A stretch of DNA of 61,507 bases from positions 72,894 through 134,400 of the forward strand of contig CAMOJK010000001.1 in NCBI GenBank assembly GCA_946616835.1, written 5' to 3'. The notes under the pieces are model-generated. The model was not told the origin of the DNA and searched no databases. It saw nothing but the letters and a program-made list of their open reading frames with translations. Shown here piece after piece: positions 10,389 to 19,457 of this stretch. Made by a program: the position numbers and the translations under genes. Every line of letters starts with the position of its first letter. The stretch's first letter is position 1. Source of the stretch: an uncultured Lachnospiraceae bacterium. GTDB taxonomy: Bacteria; Bacillota; Clostridia; Lachnospirales; Lachnospiraceae.

Positions 10389-11483
10389 ATGGATAATCAG
10401 CATATTGGTGCTCAGAATACGGACGAATCAGCAATTAAACCGGATCTTTCGGGGACACCGCTAGTGAATAGTGGGAACAACCAATGGCAGTCAACCTCTC
10501 AGGCTGACTATATTCCGGTACAGAATTCGTATAAGCCGGAGCAAAAACGAAACGGTTATTACAGCAGTAATACCTATATCCCGGCACCGCCACAAAGTGC
10601 CCATTCAATTGACAGTGTGGTGTCCGAACTGAAGAAGCAGAAGGGCATAATGATTGCTGCACTTATAATCAATGCCATGCTCCTTATCGTTTTTGCCGCT
10701 ATTACGACCGTGATGTTTGTAAGGCTTGATATGGTCACTGAGGAGATGGCGTCTGACCTGGCGGATTGCGAGGAGAGCATCTGCAAACAGGGACGTACGG
10801 TAAGTGCCATAAGCAATGGTATGGAAACTGTTGTTGACTACATAAATGATGATTACTCATATAGTGATCCCTACTATTATGAAGACCCCTATTCTTTGTA
10901 TCCGTATGTGCAGGAAGACAAGCCTGTAATATACCTTTATCCTGAAAAGGAGACCGATGTGGAAGTAAGGCTTACATTAAACGATGGAGAGATGCTCTGC
11001 ACCTACCCTGATCCCTTAGAGGATGGTGACGAATATGTATGGAACATGCATGCACTGCCCGACGGTACCCTTTATGATGCTGAAGGAACAGAGTATTCAT
11101 ATATTTTCTGGGAGGCTTCCAGCTATGCAGAGCCTGATTTTTCACAGGGCTTCTGTGTAAAGGGAGAGGATACGGCTGAATTCCTGCGTACCACCCTTGC
11201 AGAGATCGGATTGACACCTGATGAATACAACGAGTTTATCGTATACTGGCTGCCGAAGATGCAGGACAACGAGTACAACCTGATCTCATTTCAGACTGAC
11301 AATTATACCGAGTCTTGTCCTCTGGAAATCATTGCATCAGACGGTGAGAAGGCGGATGTGCTCCGCGTCATGATGGCGTGGCAGGCAGTGGATGAGTATG
11401 TTGAGATTGAACCACAATGTTTTGATGGATTTGAAAGAACCGGGTTCTCCGTAGTTGAGTGGGGCGGGGAAGAAGTGAAGTAA
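10389..11483 (+). CDS. Single-pass surface protein with KPVIYLYPE-type domain (copy 1)
   Basis: 364 residues. A Gln/Asn/Ser-rich cytoplasmic N-terminus (about 1-85) is followed by one membrane segment (about 89-115), a short linker, a Tyr/Asp-rich stretch (DDYSYSDPYYYEDPYS), and an outer domain beginning KPVIYLYPEKETDVEV. That domain, with CTYPDP, YSYIFWEA, GFCVKGEDTAEFL and VVEWGG, recurs in Clostridia as an uncharacterised extracellular or secreted domain; I know of no established function. GGGAGGAG is 4-11 bases before the ATG. The next gene is a clear tandem duplicate. There is no peptidase, lectin or anchor motif that I can identify. Confidence 0.8.
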   Translation: MDNQHIGAQNTDESAIKPDLSGTPLVNSGNNQWQSTSQADYIPVQNSYKPEQKRNGYYSSNTYIPAPPQSAHSIDSVVSELKKQKGIMIAALIINAMLLIVFAAITTVMFVRLDMVTEEMASDLADCEESICKQGRTVSAISNGMETVVDYINDDYSYSDPYYYEDPYSLYPYVQEDKPVIYLYPEKETDVEVRLTLNDGEMLCTYPDPLEDGDEYVWNMHALPDGTLYDAEGTEYSYIFWEASSYAEPDFSQGFCVKGEDTAEFLRTTLAEIGLTPDEYNEFIVYWLPKMQDNEYNLISFQTDNYTESCPLEIIASDGEKADVLRVMMAWQAVDEYVEIEPQCFDGFERTGFSVVEWGGEEVK

Positions 11484-11535
11484 TAATATATGTATATGCT
11501 GCAGATGTAACAAAAAGGGGGGAGGAGATCAGAAA

Positions 11536-12579
11536 ATGGACAATCAGAATAGCAATGCAGGGAATCAGTCGGAGTACACTCCGGTACAGAATGCTTATCA
11601 GCCGAACATGTATCAAAATGGTGGCTATAACACTAACGGATATCAGGACAATGCCTATATCCCGGCAACGCCGCAGAGCACCCATTCAATTGACAGTGTT
11701 GTTTCGGAATTAAAGAAGCAGAAAGGCATAATGATAGCTGCGCTCATAGTCAATGCATTGCTGCTGATTATATTTGCCGGTATTACAACGGTGATGTTTA
11801 TTAGAATGGATATGGTGCTGGGAGAAATGTCAGCAGATCTCGCTGACTGCGAGGAGAGCATCTGCAAGCAGGGACGCACTGTTACTGCTATAAGCAATGG
11901 GATGGAGTCTATTGTTGACTACATAAATGATGAGTATTCCTACAATGATCCGTATTACGATCCGTACGTTGATTACGACTATGATCCTTATTACGATCAG
12001 TATCCGGCGGCTGAGAAGCCTGTAATATACATATATCCCGAAAACGAGACAGATGTAGAGGTAAGGCTTAGATTAAACGATGGCGATATGTTATGTACTT
12101 ATCCTGATCCTGTAATGGACGGAGATACATATGTATGGAATATGCGTGCACTCCCTGACGGGACTCTCTATGATGCTGAGGGGACGGAGTATTCATATCT
12201 CTTCTGGGAGGCAATAAACTATGCCGAACCTGTTTTTTCACAGGGCTTTTGTGTAAAAGGTGAGGATACTGCTGAATTCCTTCGCACCACTCTTGCAGAG
12301 ATAGGACTCACACCTGAGGAGTACAACGAGTTCATAGTTTACTGGCTGCCCAGGATGCAGGATAACGAATACAATCTGATTTCTTTCCAGGCTGACAATT
12401 ATGATGAGTCCTGCCCGCTGGAGGTCACTGCCTCTGATGGCGAGGTGGCAGATGTGCTCCGCGTCATGATGGCATGGCAGGCTGCAGACGACTATGTTGA
12501 GATCGAGCCCCAGAGCTTCGACGGATTTGAAAGAACCGGCTTTTCAGTAGTAGAGTGGGGTGGGGAAGAAGTGAAGTGA
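11536..12579 (+). CDS. Single-pass surface protein with KPVIYLYPE-type domain (copy 2)
   Basis: 347 residues and a tandem paralogue of the preceding gene, 52 bases downstream. The membrane segment and outer domain are nearly the same residue for residue, while the cytoplasmic N-terminus and the linker differ. The linker is more repetitive (DPYYDPYVDYDYDPYYDQ). GGAGGAG precedes the ATG. Conservation of the GFCVKGEDTAEFLRTTLAEI core between the copies indicates selection on the extracellular domain. The function is unknown. The pair is probably bicistronic and is followed by an inverted repeat that could end transcription. Confidence 0.8.
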   Translation: MDNQNSNAGNQSEYTPVQNAYQPNMYQNGGYNTNGYQDNAYIPATPQSTHSIDSVVSELKKQKGIMIAALIVNALLLIIFAGITTVMFIRMDMVLGEMSADLADCEESICKQGRTVTAISNGMESIVDYINDEYSYNDPYYDPYVDYDYDPYYDQYPAAEKPVIYIYPENETDVEVRLRLNDGDMLCTYPDPVMDGDTYVWNMRALPDGTLYDAEGTEYSYLFWEAINYAEPVFSQGFCVKGEDTAEFLRTTLAEIGLTPEEYNEFIVYWLPRMQDNEYNLISFQADNYDESCPLEVTASDGEVADVLRVMMAWQAADDYVEIEPQSFDGFERTGFSVVEWGGEEVK

Positions 12580-12588
12580 ATGTTTTCC

Positions 12589-12621
12589 AGCTATTGAAAA
12601 ATAGCTACTTTATGTTAAAAT
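12589..12621 (+). promoter_or_regulatory. Promoter of the toxin-antitoxin operon with overlapping inverted repeat
   Basis: TTGAAA at 12594-12599 and TAAAAT at 12616-12621 are 16 bases apart, with TG one base before the -10. AGCTATT (12589-12595) and AATAGCT (12600-12606) form an inverted repeat over the -35, which could be an operator or the stem of a weak terminator for the preceding gene. Confidence 0.6.
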
Positions 12622-12640
12622 ATAGTCAAGAAGATCAATA

Positions 12641-12655
12641 TGGTCAATGTGACCA
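12641..12655 (+). promoter_or_regulatory. Candidate autoregulatory operator
   Basis: TGGTCA-ATG-TGACCA is a perfect 6-bp inverted repeat placed just after the predicted transcription start and 32 bases before the antitoxin ATG. Phd/YefM antitoxins normally bind such palindromes to repress their own operon. Assigning this palindrome to that role is inference from position and symmetry. Confidence 0.5.
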
Positions 12656-12687
12656 ATAGGATATACTGAAAAAGGGGGAACAAAATT

Positions 12688-12933
12688 ATGCAGGTTAATG
12701 TTGCTGAAGCAAAAAAAGATTTGTCCAGGCTGATAAGGCTTGTGGAAACAAACAAGGAGTCTGTCATAACAGTAGCCAGAAATGGTAACCCTGTAGTAAA
12801 AATTGTCCCGGTTGATAATCCTCCTGTTATAAATAGGATTGGAATAGCAAAAGGGAAATTTAAGGCTCCTGATGATTTTGATGCCAACAATGAAGAGATT
12901 TGCGAGATGCTGACAGGGGGATCTCTGCTATGA
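12688..12933 (+). CDS. Phd/YefM-family antitoxin
   Basis: 81 residues. The N-terminal MQVNVAEAKKDLSRLI and VITVARNGNPVVKIVP are the classic Phd/YefM DNA-binding fold. The C-terminal tail after about residue 50 is the part that should wrap the toxin. An AAAGGGGGA ribosome site lies upstream. The stop overlaps the toxin start as ATGA, giving the usual translational coupling of type II pairs. It should neutralise the PIN protein and repress the operon through the palindrome at 12641. Confidence 0.9.
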   Translation: MQVNVAEAKKDLSRLIRLVETNKESVITVARNGNPVVKIVPVDNPPVINRIGIAKGKFKAPDDFDANNEEICEMLTGGSLL

Positions 12934-13334
12934 ACATTCTGTTGGATACACACATTGCAATTTGGGCTATTGTAGATGACAATAGGCTTACTCAAAAGGC
13001 TCGTGATCTGATACTTGATTCGGGCAACAATATCTATTACAGTGCATTGTCTGTTTTAGAGGTGAATCTTAAAACAAAGAGCAGGCATAATAATCTGACT
13101 TTTAGTACGGAAGAATTTAATGATATGTGTCTTAATTCAGGTTATATCCATTTGCCTTTGAAGGCTGAGCATATTATTGGGGCGAACTGTTTGGAATGGA
13201 TTGGGGAGGGCATGGAACATCAGGATCCTTTTGACAGGATGCTTCTTGCTCAGGCTATAGAAGAAAAAATGCATTTTATGACGAGTGATTCTAAAATACC
13301 AAATTTTAAACAGCGTTGTGTAATATCTATTTGA
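12930..13334 (+). CDS. PIN-domain (VapC-like) toxin
   Basis: 134 residues. The PIN fold starts at MNILLDTHIAIW, and the acidic metal ligands are visible as D6, E44 (SVLEV), D99 with D102 (HQDPFDRM) and D120 (TSD). All are present, so the nuclease appears intact. Family members cleave RNA, often tRNA. A longer frame begins at 12900, but the ATGA overlap with the antitoxin and the PIN start both favour ATG 12930. The pair may stabilise the surrounding accessory region. Confidence 0.9.
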   Translation: MNILLDTHIAIWAIVDDNRLTQKARDLILDSGNNIYYSALSVLEVNLKTKSRHNNLTFSTEEFNDMCLNSGYIHLPLKAEHIIGANCLEWIGEGMEHQDPFDRMLLAQAIEEKMHFMTSDSKIPNFKQRCVISI

Positions 13335-13360
13335 TAGCGCAATTTATGTAAATGACCACA

Positions 13361-13396
13361 TTGGACGATTATGGTAAAATATGCTATAGTTATAAT
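13361..13396 (+). promoter_or_regulatory. Promoter for the phosphoribosyltransferase-like gene
   Basis: TTGGAC at 13361-13366 and TATAGT at 13385-13390 are separated by 18 bases, with TGC before the -10 (extended -10). A second TATAAT follows directly at 13391-13396. The leader before the ATG includes a short TGTCC/GGACA inverted repeat. Confidence 0.55.
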
Positions 13397-13474
13397 CACG
13401 AGACGGCTGGAATGTCCGGTACGCATGTTATCAGGACAGGCTTATGGCAAAATAATGAATGGGGGTAAATGATT

Positions 13475-14116
13475 ATGCAGGATTACAAGAAGATTGATTA
13501 TTCGAAAAACAAGGATGTGGTACTCCGCTACATTCCGGGGCATTTCATCACGCCGAATTCACATGTTAATTACTATATGGATCTGAGTGACATGAAGTCC
13601 AGGCAGCGTGAGGCCAGGGCTACCGGCGAGGAGCTTGCGGAGTTCTATAACTATTCGGATGTTATCGACACCATACTCTGCCTTAACAGCATGGAGGTTG
13701 TGGGCGCATATATGGCAAATAAGCTGACCAAGGCCGGCATCATATCGGCTAACCGTCATCAGACCATGTATATCACCGCACCTGAGTATAATAACAGCGG
13801 CCAGATGATGTTCCGTGAAAACACTCAGCACATGATCAAGAATAAGAAGGTTCTGATACTGATTGATACGGCTACGACTGGTGAAACGCTGAAGAGTGCC
13901 ATCCGTTCCATCAGGTATTATGGTGGTGAGACTATCGGTATTTCAGCAATATATTCCGTGGCCAACCAGCTGGATGGCTATCCGATCCGTGCTCTTTATT
14001 CCAATGTTGATCTTCCGGACTACTGTAGCTATCCTCAGGATAACTGTCCGCTGTGCAAGAGCGGAGCACCTGTGGATGCCATCTGTAACGGTTTCGGATA
14101 TTCCACACTGAAATAG
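13475..14116 (+). CDS. Phosphoribosyltransferase-like protein
   Basis: 213 residues. The PRPP-binding loop VLILIDTATTGET lies at about 126-138, preceded by a hydrophobic strand and followed by GGETIGISAIYSV, the type I PRTase layout seen in orotate-type enzymes. The C-terminus carries a Cys cluster (CSYPQDNCPLC), possibly metal-binding. ATG 13475 is chosen over ATG 13469 because GGGGG ends nine bases before it and only three before the other. The gene has its own promoter and terminator, so it is probably independent of the glycan genes. Its base substrate is unknown; similar proteins are often annotated as orotate phosphoribosyltransferase. Confidence 0.75.
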   Translation: MQDYKKIDYSKNKDVVLRYIPGHFITPNSHVNYYMDLSDMKSRQREARATGEELAEFYNYSDVIDTILCLNSMEVVGAYMANKLTKAGIISANRHQTMYITAPEYNNSGQMMFRENTQHMIKNKKVLILIDTATTGETLKSAIRSIRYYGGETIGISAIYSVANQLDGYPIRALYSNVDLPDYCSYPQDNCPLCKSGAPVDAICNGFGYSTLK

Positions 14117-14187
14117 GATTCCGGCAGCAGGAGACATTGGTTTGCCCTGATGAACAGGATAAGGGGTAGATTATCAACTGGAATTAT

Positions 14188-14222
14188 GGCGGTACCCGGT
14201 TATGCCGTAGCACCGCCTTTTT
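14188..14222 (+). terminator. Rho-independent terminator
   Basis: GGCGGT (14188-14193) pairs with ACCGCC (14212-14217), with a smaller CGG/CCG pairing inside the loop, and is followed at once by TTTTT. It ends the phosphoribosyltransferase-like transcript. Confidence 0.75.
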
Positions 14223-14224
14223 AT

Positions 14225-14253
14225 TTGATTTTAGGGCTTTTTTCGCTTATAAT
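14225..14253 (+). promoter_or_regulatory. Promoter for the second ABC exporter operon
   Basis: TTGATT (14225-14230) and TATAAT (14248-14253) are spaced by exactly 17 bases. It lies directly after the terminator at 14188 and about 130 bases before the ATG of the exporter, leaving a long leader. It probably drives the run of co-directional genes from 14385. Confidence 0.65.
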
Positions 14254-14265
14254 ATGCTAGTGTGT

Positions 14266-14302
14266 GCAGTTTTATGTAAACGATATGCAAACTGCTGTTT
14301 TT
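14266..14302 (+). promoter_or_regulatory. Leader hairpin, possible attenuator
   Basis: GCAGTTT (14266-14272) pairs with AAACTGC (14289-14295), and TGTTTTT follows. It lies a short way downstream of the promoter and upstream of the first gene, the geometry of a transcription attenuator. A second short hairpin, CCCAAA/TTTGGG, is at 14325-14341. No known riboswitch fold is recognised. Confidence 0.45.
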
Positions 14303-14384
14303 GTGATTGGAATAGCGTTAATATCCCAAAAGATATTTGGGGTGAGTTGATCATAATATTTGAGGAAGATAAGGGACATTTCGG

Positions 14385-16118
14385 ATGAATGTTTACCGCA
14401 GGCTGAATACTCTGCTTGGGAAAAAGGAAAAATTGCAGTTCGCAGGGATGCTGGTGCTTATTTTCATAAGTGCTCTGCTTGAGACCCTGGGGGTTTCCGT
14501 TATCGTCCCCATTATATCGGCTGTTGTTACCCCCGATAAGATTCTCTCAAATGCCATGGTGCAGGATGCAATGCTCCGGGCGGGGCTGGAACCTGCCGAC
14601 AATCTGGCTTTTGTGAAGGTAGTACTTATCGTTGCAATAGCTGTTTACCTTATCAAGAATCTTTATCTGCTTTTCCTTTACTATGTACAGTCAAAATATG
14701 TCAACAGGCTGGAAAGCCGTACATCTTCAAGGCTTCTGGGCGAGTATCTGAACCGACCCTACGAGTATTACCTGAATGCAGATGTCAATGCAATATTTCA
14801 GACTATAAATAAAGACATACCTCATGTATTCCTGCTTCTGCAGGAAGTGATGCTCCTGCTTACCGAAGTGGCTGTGTCCATATGCCTGTGCGTGCTTCTG
14901 CTCATCGTGGATCCCGCCATGACACTGTTCTTTGCGGGACTTATGTTTGCCATGGTTCTGGTGATAGTGCTGGTCATAAAGCCTCTGCTCGGCAGGCTTG
15001 GACAGGAAAGGGTGCAACAGCAGGTTGCTACCATGAAATGGATGCAGCAGGCTGTATTCGGAATAAAGGATGTGAAGGTAGCAGCAAAAGAAGGGCATTT
15101 CTTAGGCGCTTTTTCAGCAGCATATGATAAGCTGGCCAATGCTAACAGAAAGTATACCGTTTATAATAATTCGCCCAGGCTTGCTATTGAGCTTGTGTGC
15201 ATGGTGGGGGCTCTGGCATATATGTATATTTGTGTTGTAAGCGGAAAGGATATGATGGCCATGTTCCCCCAGCTTTCCGCATTTGCCTTTGCGGCAGTAA
15301 GGCTTATGCCGGGAGTAAATCGTATTTCTACTCATCTTTCCACTATAGCTTATTATGAGACTTCACTTAACTATGTCTGTGACAATCTGAATATAACAGA
15401 GCTAAAGGATACTGAGATAATCGAGAGCAAAAACAGGATCAGTTCGGAAAAGAAGATTTCTCTTGAGCATATTACCTACAGATATCCTAATACGGAAAAA
15501 GCTATATTTGAAGATGCAGACATGGAGATTCCCGTAGGAAAAAGTGTGGGCGTGATAGGCCCCAGCGGTGCGGGCAAGACTACCATAATCGATATACTTT
15601 TAGGTCTGCTCAAGCCTGAGTCAGGTCATGTACTTTCGGATTCAGTAGATATAGAGGATGATATGCCGGGCTGGCTTCACAATACTGGCTATATTGCACA
15701 GAATATCTATATGCTGGATACCACGATAAGGGCAAATGTGGCCTTTGGAGTGAAGGATAGTGATGTAGATGAGGCACGCATCTGGGAGGTGCTTAAAGAA
15801 GCACAGATGGATACCTTCGTTAAGTCCCTGCCGGACGGTCTTGATACGGTGATAGGCGATCGCGGCGTTCGTATATCCGGCGGTCAGAGGCAGAGACTTG
15901 GTATTGCCAGGGCTCTCTACCATGATCCGGAGCTGCTTGTATTTGATGAGGCTACCAGTGCCCTGGATAACGATACTGAATCGGCAATTATGGATGCTAT
16001 CAATTCCCTTAAGGGGCGCAAGACCCTCGTGATCATAGCTCACAGGCTTAAGACTGTAGAAAACTGCGATATACTGTACAAAGTAGAAAATGGCAAGATA
16101 AATATTACGGAGCTATAA
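14385..16118 (+). CDS. ABC exporter, PglK/MsbA type (2 of 3)
   Basis: 577 residues, same architecture as the exporter at 4697: a six-span membrane domain, then an ATPase with GPSGAGKTT (K398), SGGQRQR (from 498) and FDEATSALD. The DTTIRANVAFG and AQMDTFVKSLP segments fit the PglK-like group. AAGGGA precedes the ATG. It is the first gene after a terminator-promoter pair, so it heads a transcription unit and is followed with only one spare base by a glycosyltransferase. It should flip a lipid-linked saccharide; the substrate is not evident. Confidence 0.9.
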   Translation: MNVYRRLNTLLGKKEKLQFAGMLVLIFISALLETLGVSVIVPIISAVVTPDKILSNAMVQDAMLRAGLEPADNLAFVKVVLIVAIAVYLIKNLYLLFLYYVQSKYVNRLESRTSSRLLGEYLNRPYEYYLNADVNAIFQTINKDIPHVFLLLQEVMLLLTEVAVSICLCVLLLIVDPAMTLFFAGLMFAMVLVIVLVIKPLLGRLGQERVQQQVATMKWMQQAVFGIKDVKVAAKEGHFLGAFSAAYDKLANANRKYTVYNNSPRLAIELVCMVGALAYMYICVVSGKDMMAMFPQLSAFAFAAVRLMPGVNRISTHLSTIAYYETSLNYVCDNLNITELKDTEIIESKNRISSEKKISLEHITYRYPNTEKAIFEDADMEIPVGKSVGVIGPSGAGKTTIIDILLGLLKPESGHVLSDSVDIEDDMPGWLHNTGYIAQNIYMLDTTIRANVAFGVKDSDVDEARIWEVLKEAQMDTFVKSLPDGLDTVIGDRGVRISGGQRQRLGIARALYHDPELLVFDEATSALDNDTESAIMDAINSLKGRKTLVIIAHRLKTVENCDILYKVENGKINITEL

Positions 16119-16119
16119 A

Positions 16120-17364
16120 ATGCCTGAAGAAATAAATGTGAAAAAAAATGTAAAAAATACCGCAGGAAAAACGCCCTCTAAATCGGTTGATAAAGCTGTA
16201 TCAAATGGCAGGAAACGCAGGATAGCCTTTATCCTGCCACATTTCTATCCTTATGTAGGCGGCGCTGAGAAGCTGTTTTATGAGATGGCTGTCCAAATGG
16301 TAAAGGCCGGGTATGAAGTCAGGGTAGTTGCGGAGAAGGTTGATGAAGAGCATAGTGGAAAGTGTAAGCTCGACGGCATGACAGTGTGGTACTGCCCATG
16401 GAAGTCCATGTTCGGCCACCCATTTCCCAGGAAAAAGGATATTGAGAGGCATATAAAGTGGTGCGACATAGTACATACCTCTACTTTTACCACATCTCCT
16501 ATAGTAAGCGCACTTGCAAAGAAATATCATAAGCCATCCGTGCTTACAGTACATGAAATCAGGGGGGATAAGTGGTTCTGGTCTGATGCCTGGTATAAAG
16601 CCTGCATCTACTGGGCAGTAGAGCAGTACAGCTGTCGACAGAGGTTTGATGTATACCATGTAGTATCGGATGCAACAAAGAGGGATTTTATAAAATTCAT
16701 TGGCAACGGAAATATCAGACGTGTATATAATGCCACCGATAATGAGTGGCGAGATATTAAATCGGACGATAAAGCTTTTTCCCTGCGTAAATACTTCAAG
16801 GTTAAGAAGGATTTTATCTTCCTGTATTACGGAAGGCCGGGCCGTACCAAAGGCATATTCGTTTATGCTGATGCCCTGAAGCTTTTGAAAGAGCGGGGCA
16901 TTGATACCTCGGGGGTAAAGTTTTGTTTTATACTTGGTAAAGAGCCTGCCGCACCGAGGCGTGAATTCCTGACCTTCATAAAAAAGAACGGCCTGAAAGA
17001 TCTGGTACGTATACGCGGTTCCGTCGGACGTGAAGAGCTTGGTATGTGCATAAAGCAGGCTAACTGCGTAGTGGTTCCTTCCCTTACTGAAGGTTTCGGA
17101 TTCAGTGCTGCGGAGGCCTGCATGACAGGTACTCCCTTAATATGCAGCGATGCCGGCGCCTTACCGGAAGTCGTAAGCGGCAAGTGCCTTATCTTCAGGA
17201 ACAGAGATTCCGGAGATCTCGCTGACAAGCTTGAGAACGTGATCCGAGAAGGTGAGAATGCTTTCGAGGTAATACCTGAGAAGGTGTTCACTCATGAGGC
17301 GATGTATGAGGGCTTGAATGAAATATATAACGATTTACTGAGCAAAGAAAAAAAATGTTACTGA
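16120..17364 (+). CDS. GT4 glycosyltransferase
   Basis: 414 residues with GT-B fold. A basic N-terminal tail (about 1-28) precedes IAFILPHFYPYVGGAEKLFYEMA, the acceptor-side glycine-rich loop of family 4. The donor-side domain shows LYYGRPGRTKGIFV and VVVPSLTEGFGFSAAEA, containing the E-x7-E motif of retaining family 4 enzymes. It overlaps the next gene by ten bases, so translation is coupled. The lysine-rich N-terminus may hold it at the membrane. Sugar specificity is unknown. Confidence 0.85.
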   Translation: MPEEINVKKNVKNTAGKTPSKSVDKAVSNGRKRRIAFILPHFYPYVGGAEKLFYEMAVQMVKAGYEVRVVAEKVDEEHSGKCKLDGMTVWYCPWKSMFGHPFPRKKDIERHIKWCDIVHTSTFTTSPIVSALAKKYHKPSVLTVHEIRGDKWFWSDAWYKACIYWAVEQYSCRQRFDVYHVVSDATKRDFIKFIGNGNIRRVYNATDNEWRDIKSDDKAFSLRKYFKVKKDFIFLYYGRPGRTKGIFVYADALKLLKERGIDTSGVKFCFILGKEPAAPRREFLTFIKKNGLKDLVRIRGSVGREELGMCIKQANCVVVPSLTEGFGFSAAEACMTGTPLICSDAGALPEVVSGKCLIFRNRDSGDLADKLENVIREGENAFEVIPEKVFTHEAMYEGLNEIYNDLLSKEKKCY

Positions 17365-19406
17365 CAATCTTCATCCTGGGGCTTTTGGGAACCTGGTTCC
17401 TTACAGCCCTGGCATTCAGAAAAAGTGATGTCCTGCGCGTAGTGGCAGTGGGTACCGGCCTGTATCTTGCAGGTTATGCTGTCCTGTCTGGAATGCTCAT
17501 ATGGTGGGATAAATTTTCGATTAAGCGCGGCGCAGTGTGCGTGCTGGCTGTTGCTGTTCTGATCGACATCGTGCTCCTTCTGGCCTGGACAGGAGGCTTT
17601 CCTAAAGTCAGCTTTAAATGGAAGGAATATGTCCCTCTTGCAATAATATTGGCTGTAGCAACATTTATATCCTGTGGACACCGTGCAGGATTTTATAATA
17701 TGACACAGGATGAGGGGGGCTATGTAGCAAGGGCTTTTGGCTACATAGGCGGTTATAATGCTAATAGGATCAGGTTTAGCGAAATGAACAATGTCCTTAA
17801 TGAATGGGAAAGGGACTTCTATTTCGACAGACTTGGAGAACTGACAGCGTATTACAACTGGGATGTAATAGATGATACTACAGGACAGCTGATAGCTGAG
17901 GGAGTGACACATGGAATAAACACTTTTCCGGCAGTACTTGCACTGTGGGGTGCGATGTTTGGTATAAAGTCCATGCCCGGAATCCTTACATTGTGTTATC
18001 TGCTTTTTCTTTGCTGTGTGTGGCTTATATGTGAAAACTATAAGTTCAAGCCATGGGTAAAGATTACACTGACGACAGTTATGATGTTTAGCCCCATAGT
18101 GATATGGTGCTCGCAGAATACATTAAGCGAGATAGTGCTGGCAATGTTTATCGCATTGTTTTATGCGCTGATCACGGAAAATGCCAGAAAGCGAGTGACA
18201 TTTATATCCGCAATACCGGTTATGGGTGCATGCTTCCTGCATGTGCAAATGGCAATGCTCATGCCGGCGGTGATCGTAATATATGTCATAAATTATGTGC
18301 GTACATCCCATAAAGGTTACCTGAATGCTCTGACGATGGTCATGTTGTCATTTGGATTTGGTTTCTCTATGATGCATAAAGTGGCCTATGACTATGTGGA
18401 GAAAAATTTCGGTCATTTGTTTTACAAGACAGGCTATCTGTTTTATATGGGGAATTTCAGGTTAGTTATATGGCTGATAGTGATTGCATGTATCTTAATG
18501 ATCATAGTGCTTCGCATTTTGGCAGCAAAAGGTATCGTAGTAAAGGCTATTCATGCAGCAAGACACGAAGAAAGACTTGGGAAGTTTATGAAACTTCTGA
18601 TATCACTGACGGTTGCGCTTTTGCTTGTTTATTTCATATATTACGGTATAGCACATGTTTACAAATATGAGCTTGAGATAAGTAGAATGTCATTTATGGG
18701 GCTGCTCCAGATGAGTAGTTTCGTGATTCTCCCCCTGAGCCTTGCGGCTATTATTAAAAAGGGAAATGAATGGTTTACCAACAGGCTGTACGCTACATCC
18801 GTGACCGCACTTTTGTCTGTATTGCTGCTATATTGTATAATAGTTATACCTCAGATTTATTTTTACTACTACTATGCAAGGTATCTTGCGGTATTTGTCT
18901 TTATGGCAGTCATACCGGCGGGTTATATACTGAATAAGCTGAATGCAAAGATACTTGCCCCTGTGGTAGGTTTGGGGACTGTGGTAATGGTATGGCAGAG
19001 CCGGGCTTTGTATAAAGATCAGGACCTGACCTATTGTCAGTACGATATGGTGCAAAAGATAGTATCCTGTATATCCGCAAAGGATGTGGTGCTTATTAAT
19101 GAAGAGGGCTATCAGTGCCATTCTGTTTTTCTGCTTCCTGTAAAAATGCTCAGTGGGGCTGATGTATATTTTGTGGATAAGGATAATCTTGATATACAGA
19201 AGCAGATATATGACCAGCTATATGATGATGTATTTCTGTTGACATATGATATCGGGCAGTATACTGATGATCCTTCATGGAAACCTGTTTACAGAGATAT
19301 GATGCATAGTTCTATGTATGAAACATTTTATGAACATTTCGGACCATATCCGTTGGAGACTGATGTATTCGACTCACCGGTGGCCCTGTATGTTAAGTCA
19401 AGATGA
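17355..19406 (+). CDS. Polytopic GT-C-type glycosyltransferase
   Basis: 683 residues with about a dozen hydrophobic segments and a soluble C-terminal domain (about 560-683). After the first spans an extracytoplasmic loop carries NMTQDEGGYVARAFGY, in the place where GT39/ArnT-type enzymes keep their catalytic acidic residues. GT-C enzymes use polyprenyl-phosphate sugars as donors. That fits the two adjacent GT2 genes that look like polyprenyl-phosphate-sugar synthases. The ATG lies within the end of the preceding gene. The fold assignment is fairly safe, the substrate is not known. Confidence 0.75.
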   Translation: MLLTIFILGLLGTWFLTALAFRKSDVLRVVAVGTGLYLAGYAVLSGMLIWWDKFSIKRGAVCVLAVAVLIDIVLLLAWTGGFPKVSFKWKEYVPLAIILAVATFISCGHRAGFYNMTQDEGGYVARAFGYIGGYNANRIRFSEMNNVLNEWERDFYFDRLGELTAYYNWDVIDDTTGQLIAEGVTHGINTFPAVLALWGAMFGIKSMPGILTLCYLLFLCCVWLICENYKFKPWVKITLTTVMMFSPIVIWCSQNTLSEIVLAMFIALFYALITENARKRVTFISAIPVMGACFLHVQMAMLMPAVIVIYVINYVRTSHKGYLNALTMVMLSFGFGFSMMHKVAYDYVEKNFGHLFYKTGYLFYMGNFRLVIWLIVIACILMIIVLRILAAKGIVVKAIHAARHEERLGKFMKLLISLTVALLLVYFIYYGIAHVYKYELEISRMSFMGLLQMSSFVILPLSLAAIIKKGNEWFTNRLYATSVTALLSVLLLYCIIVIPQIYFYYYYARYLAVFVFMAVIPAGYILNKLNAKILAPVVGLGTVVMVWQSRALYKDQDLTYCQYDMVQKIVSCISAKDVVLINEEGYQCHSVFLLPVKMLSGADVYFVDKDNLDIQKQIYDQLYDDVFLLTYDIGQYTDDPSWKPVYRDMMHSSMYETFYEHFGPYPLETDVFDSPVALYVKSR

Positions 19407-19457
19407 AAATAAGAAACCGGAGGCATAACATGCTGAAGGAGTAAAAAGGGTTAAACT

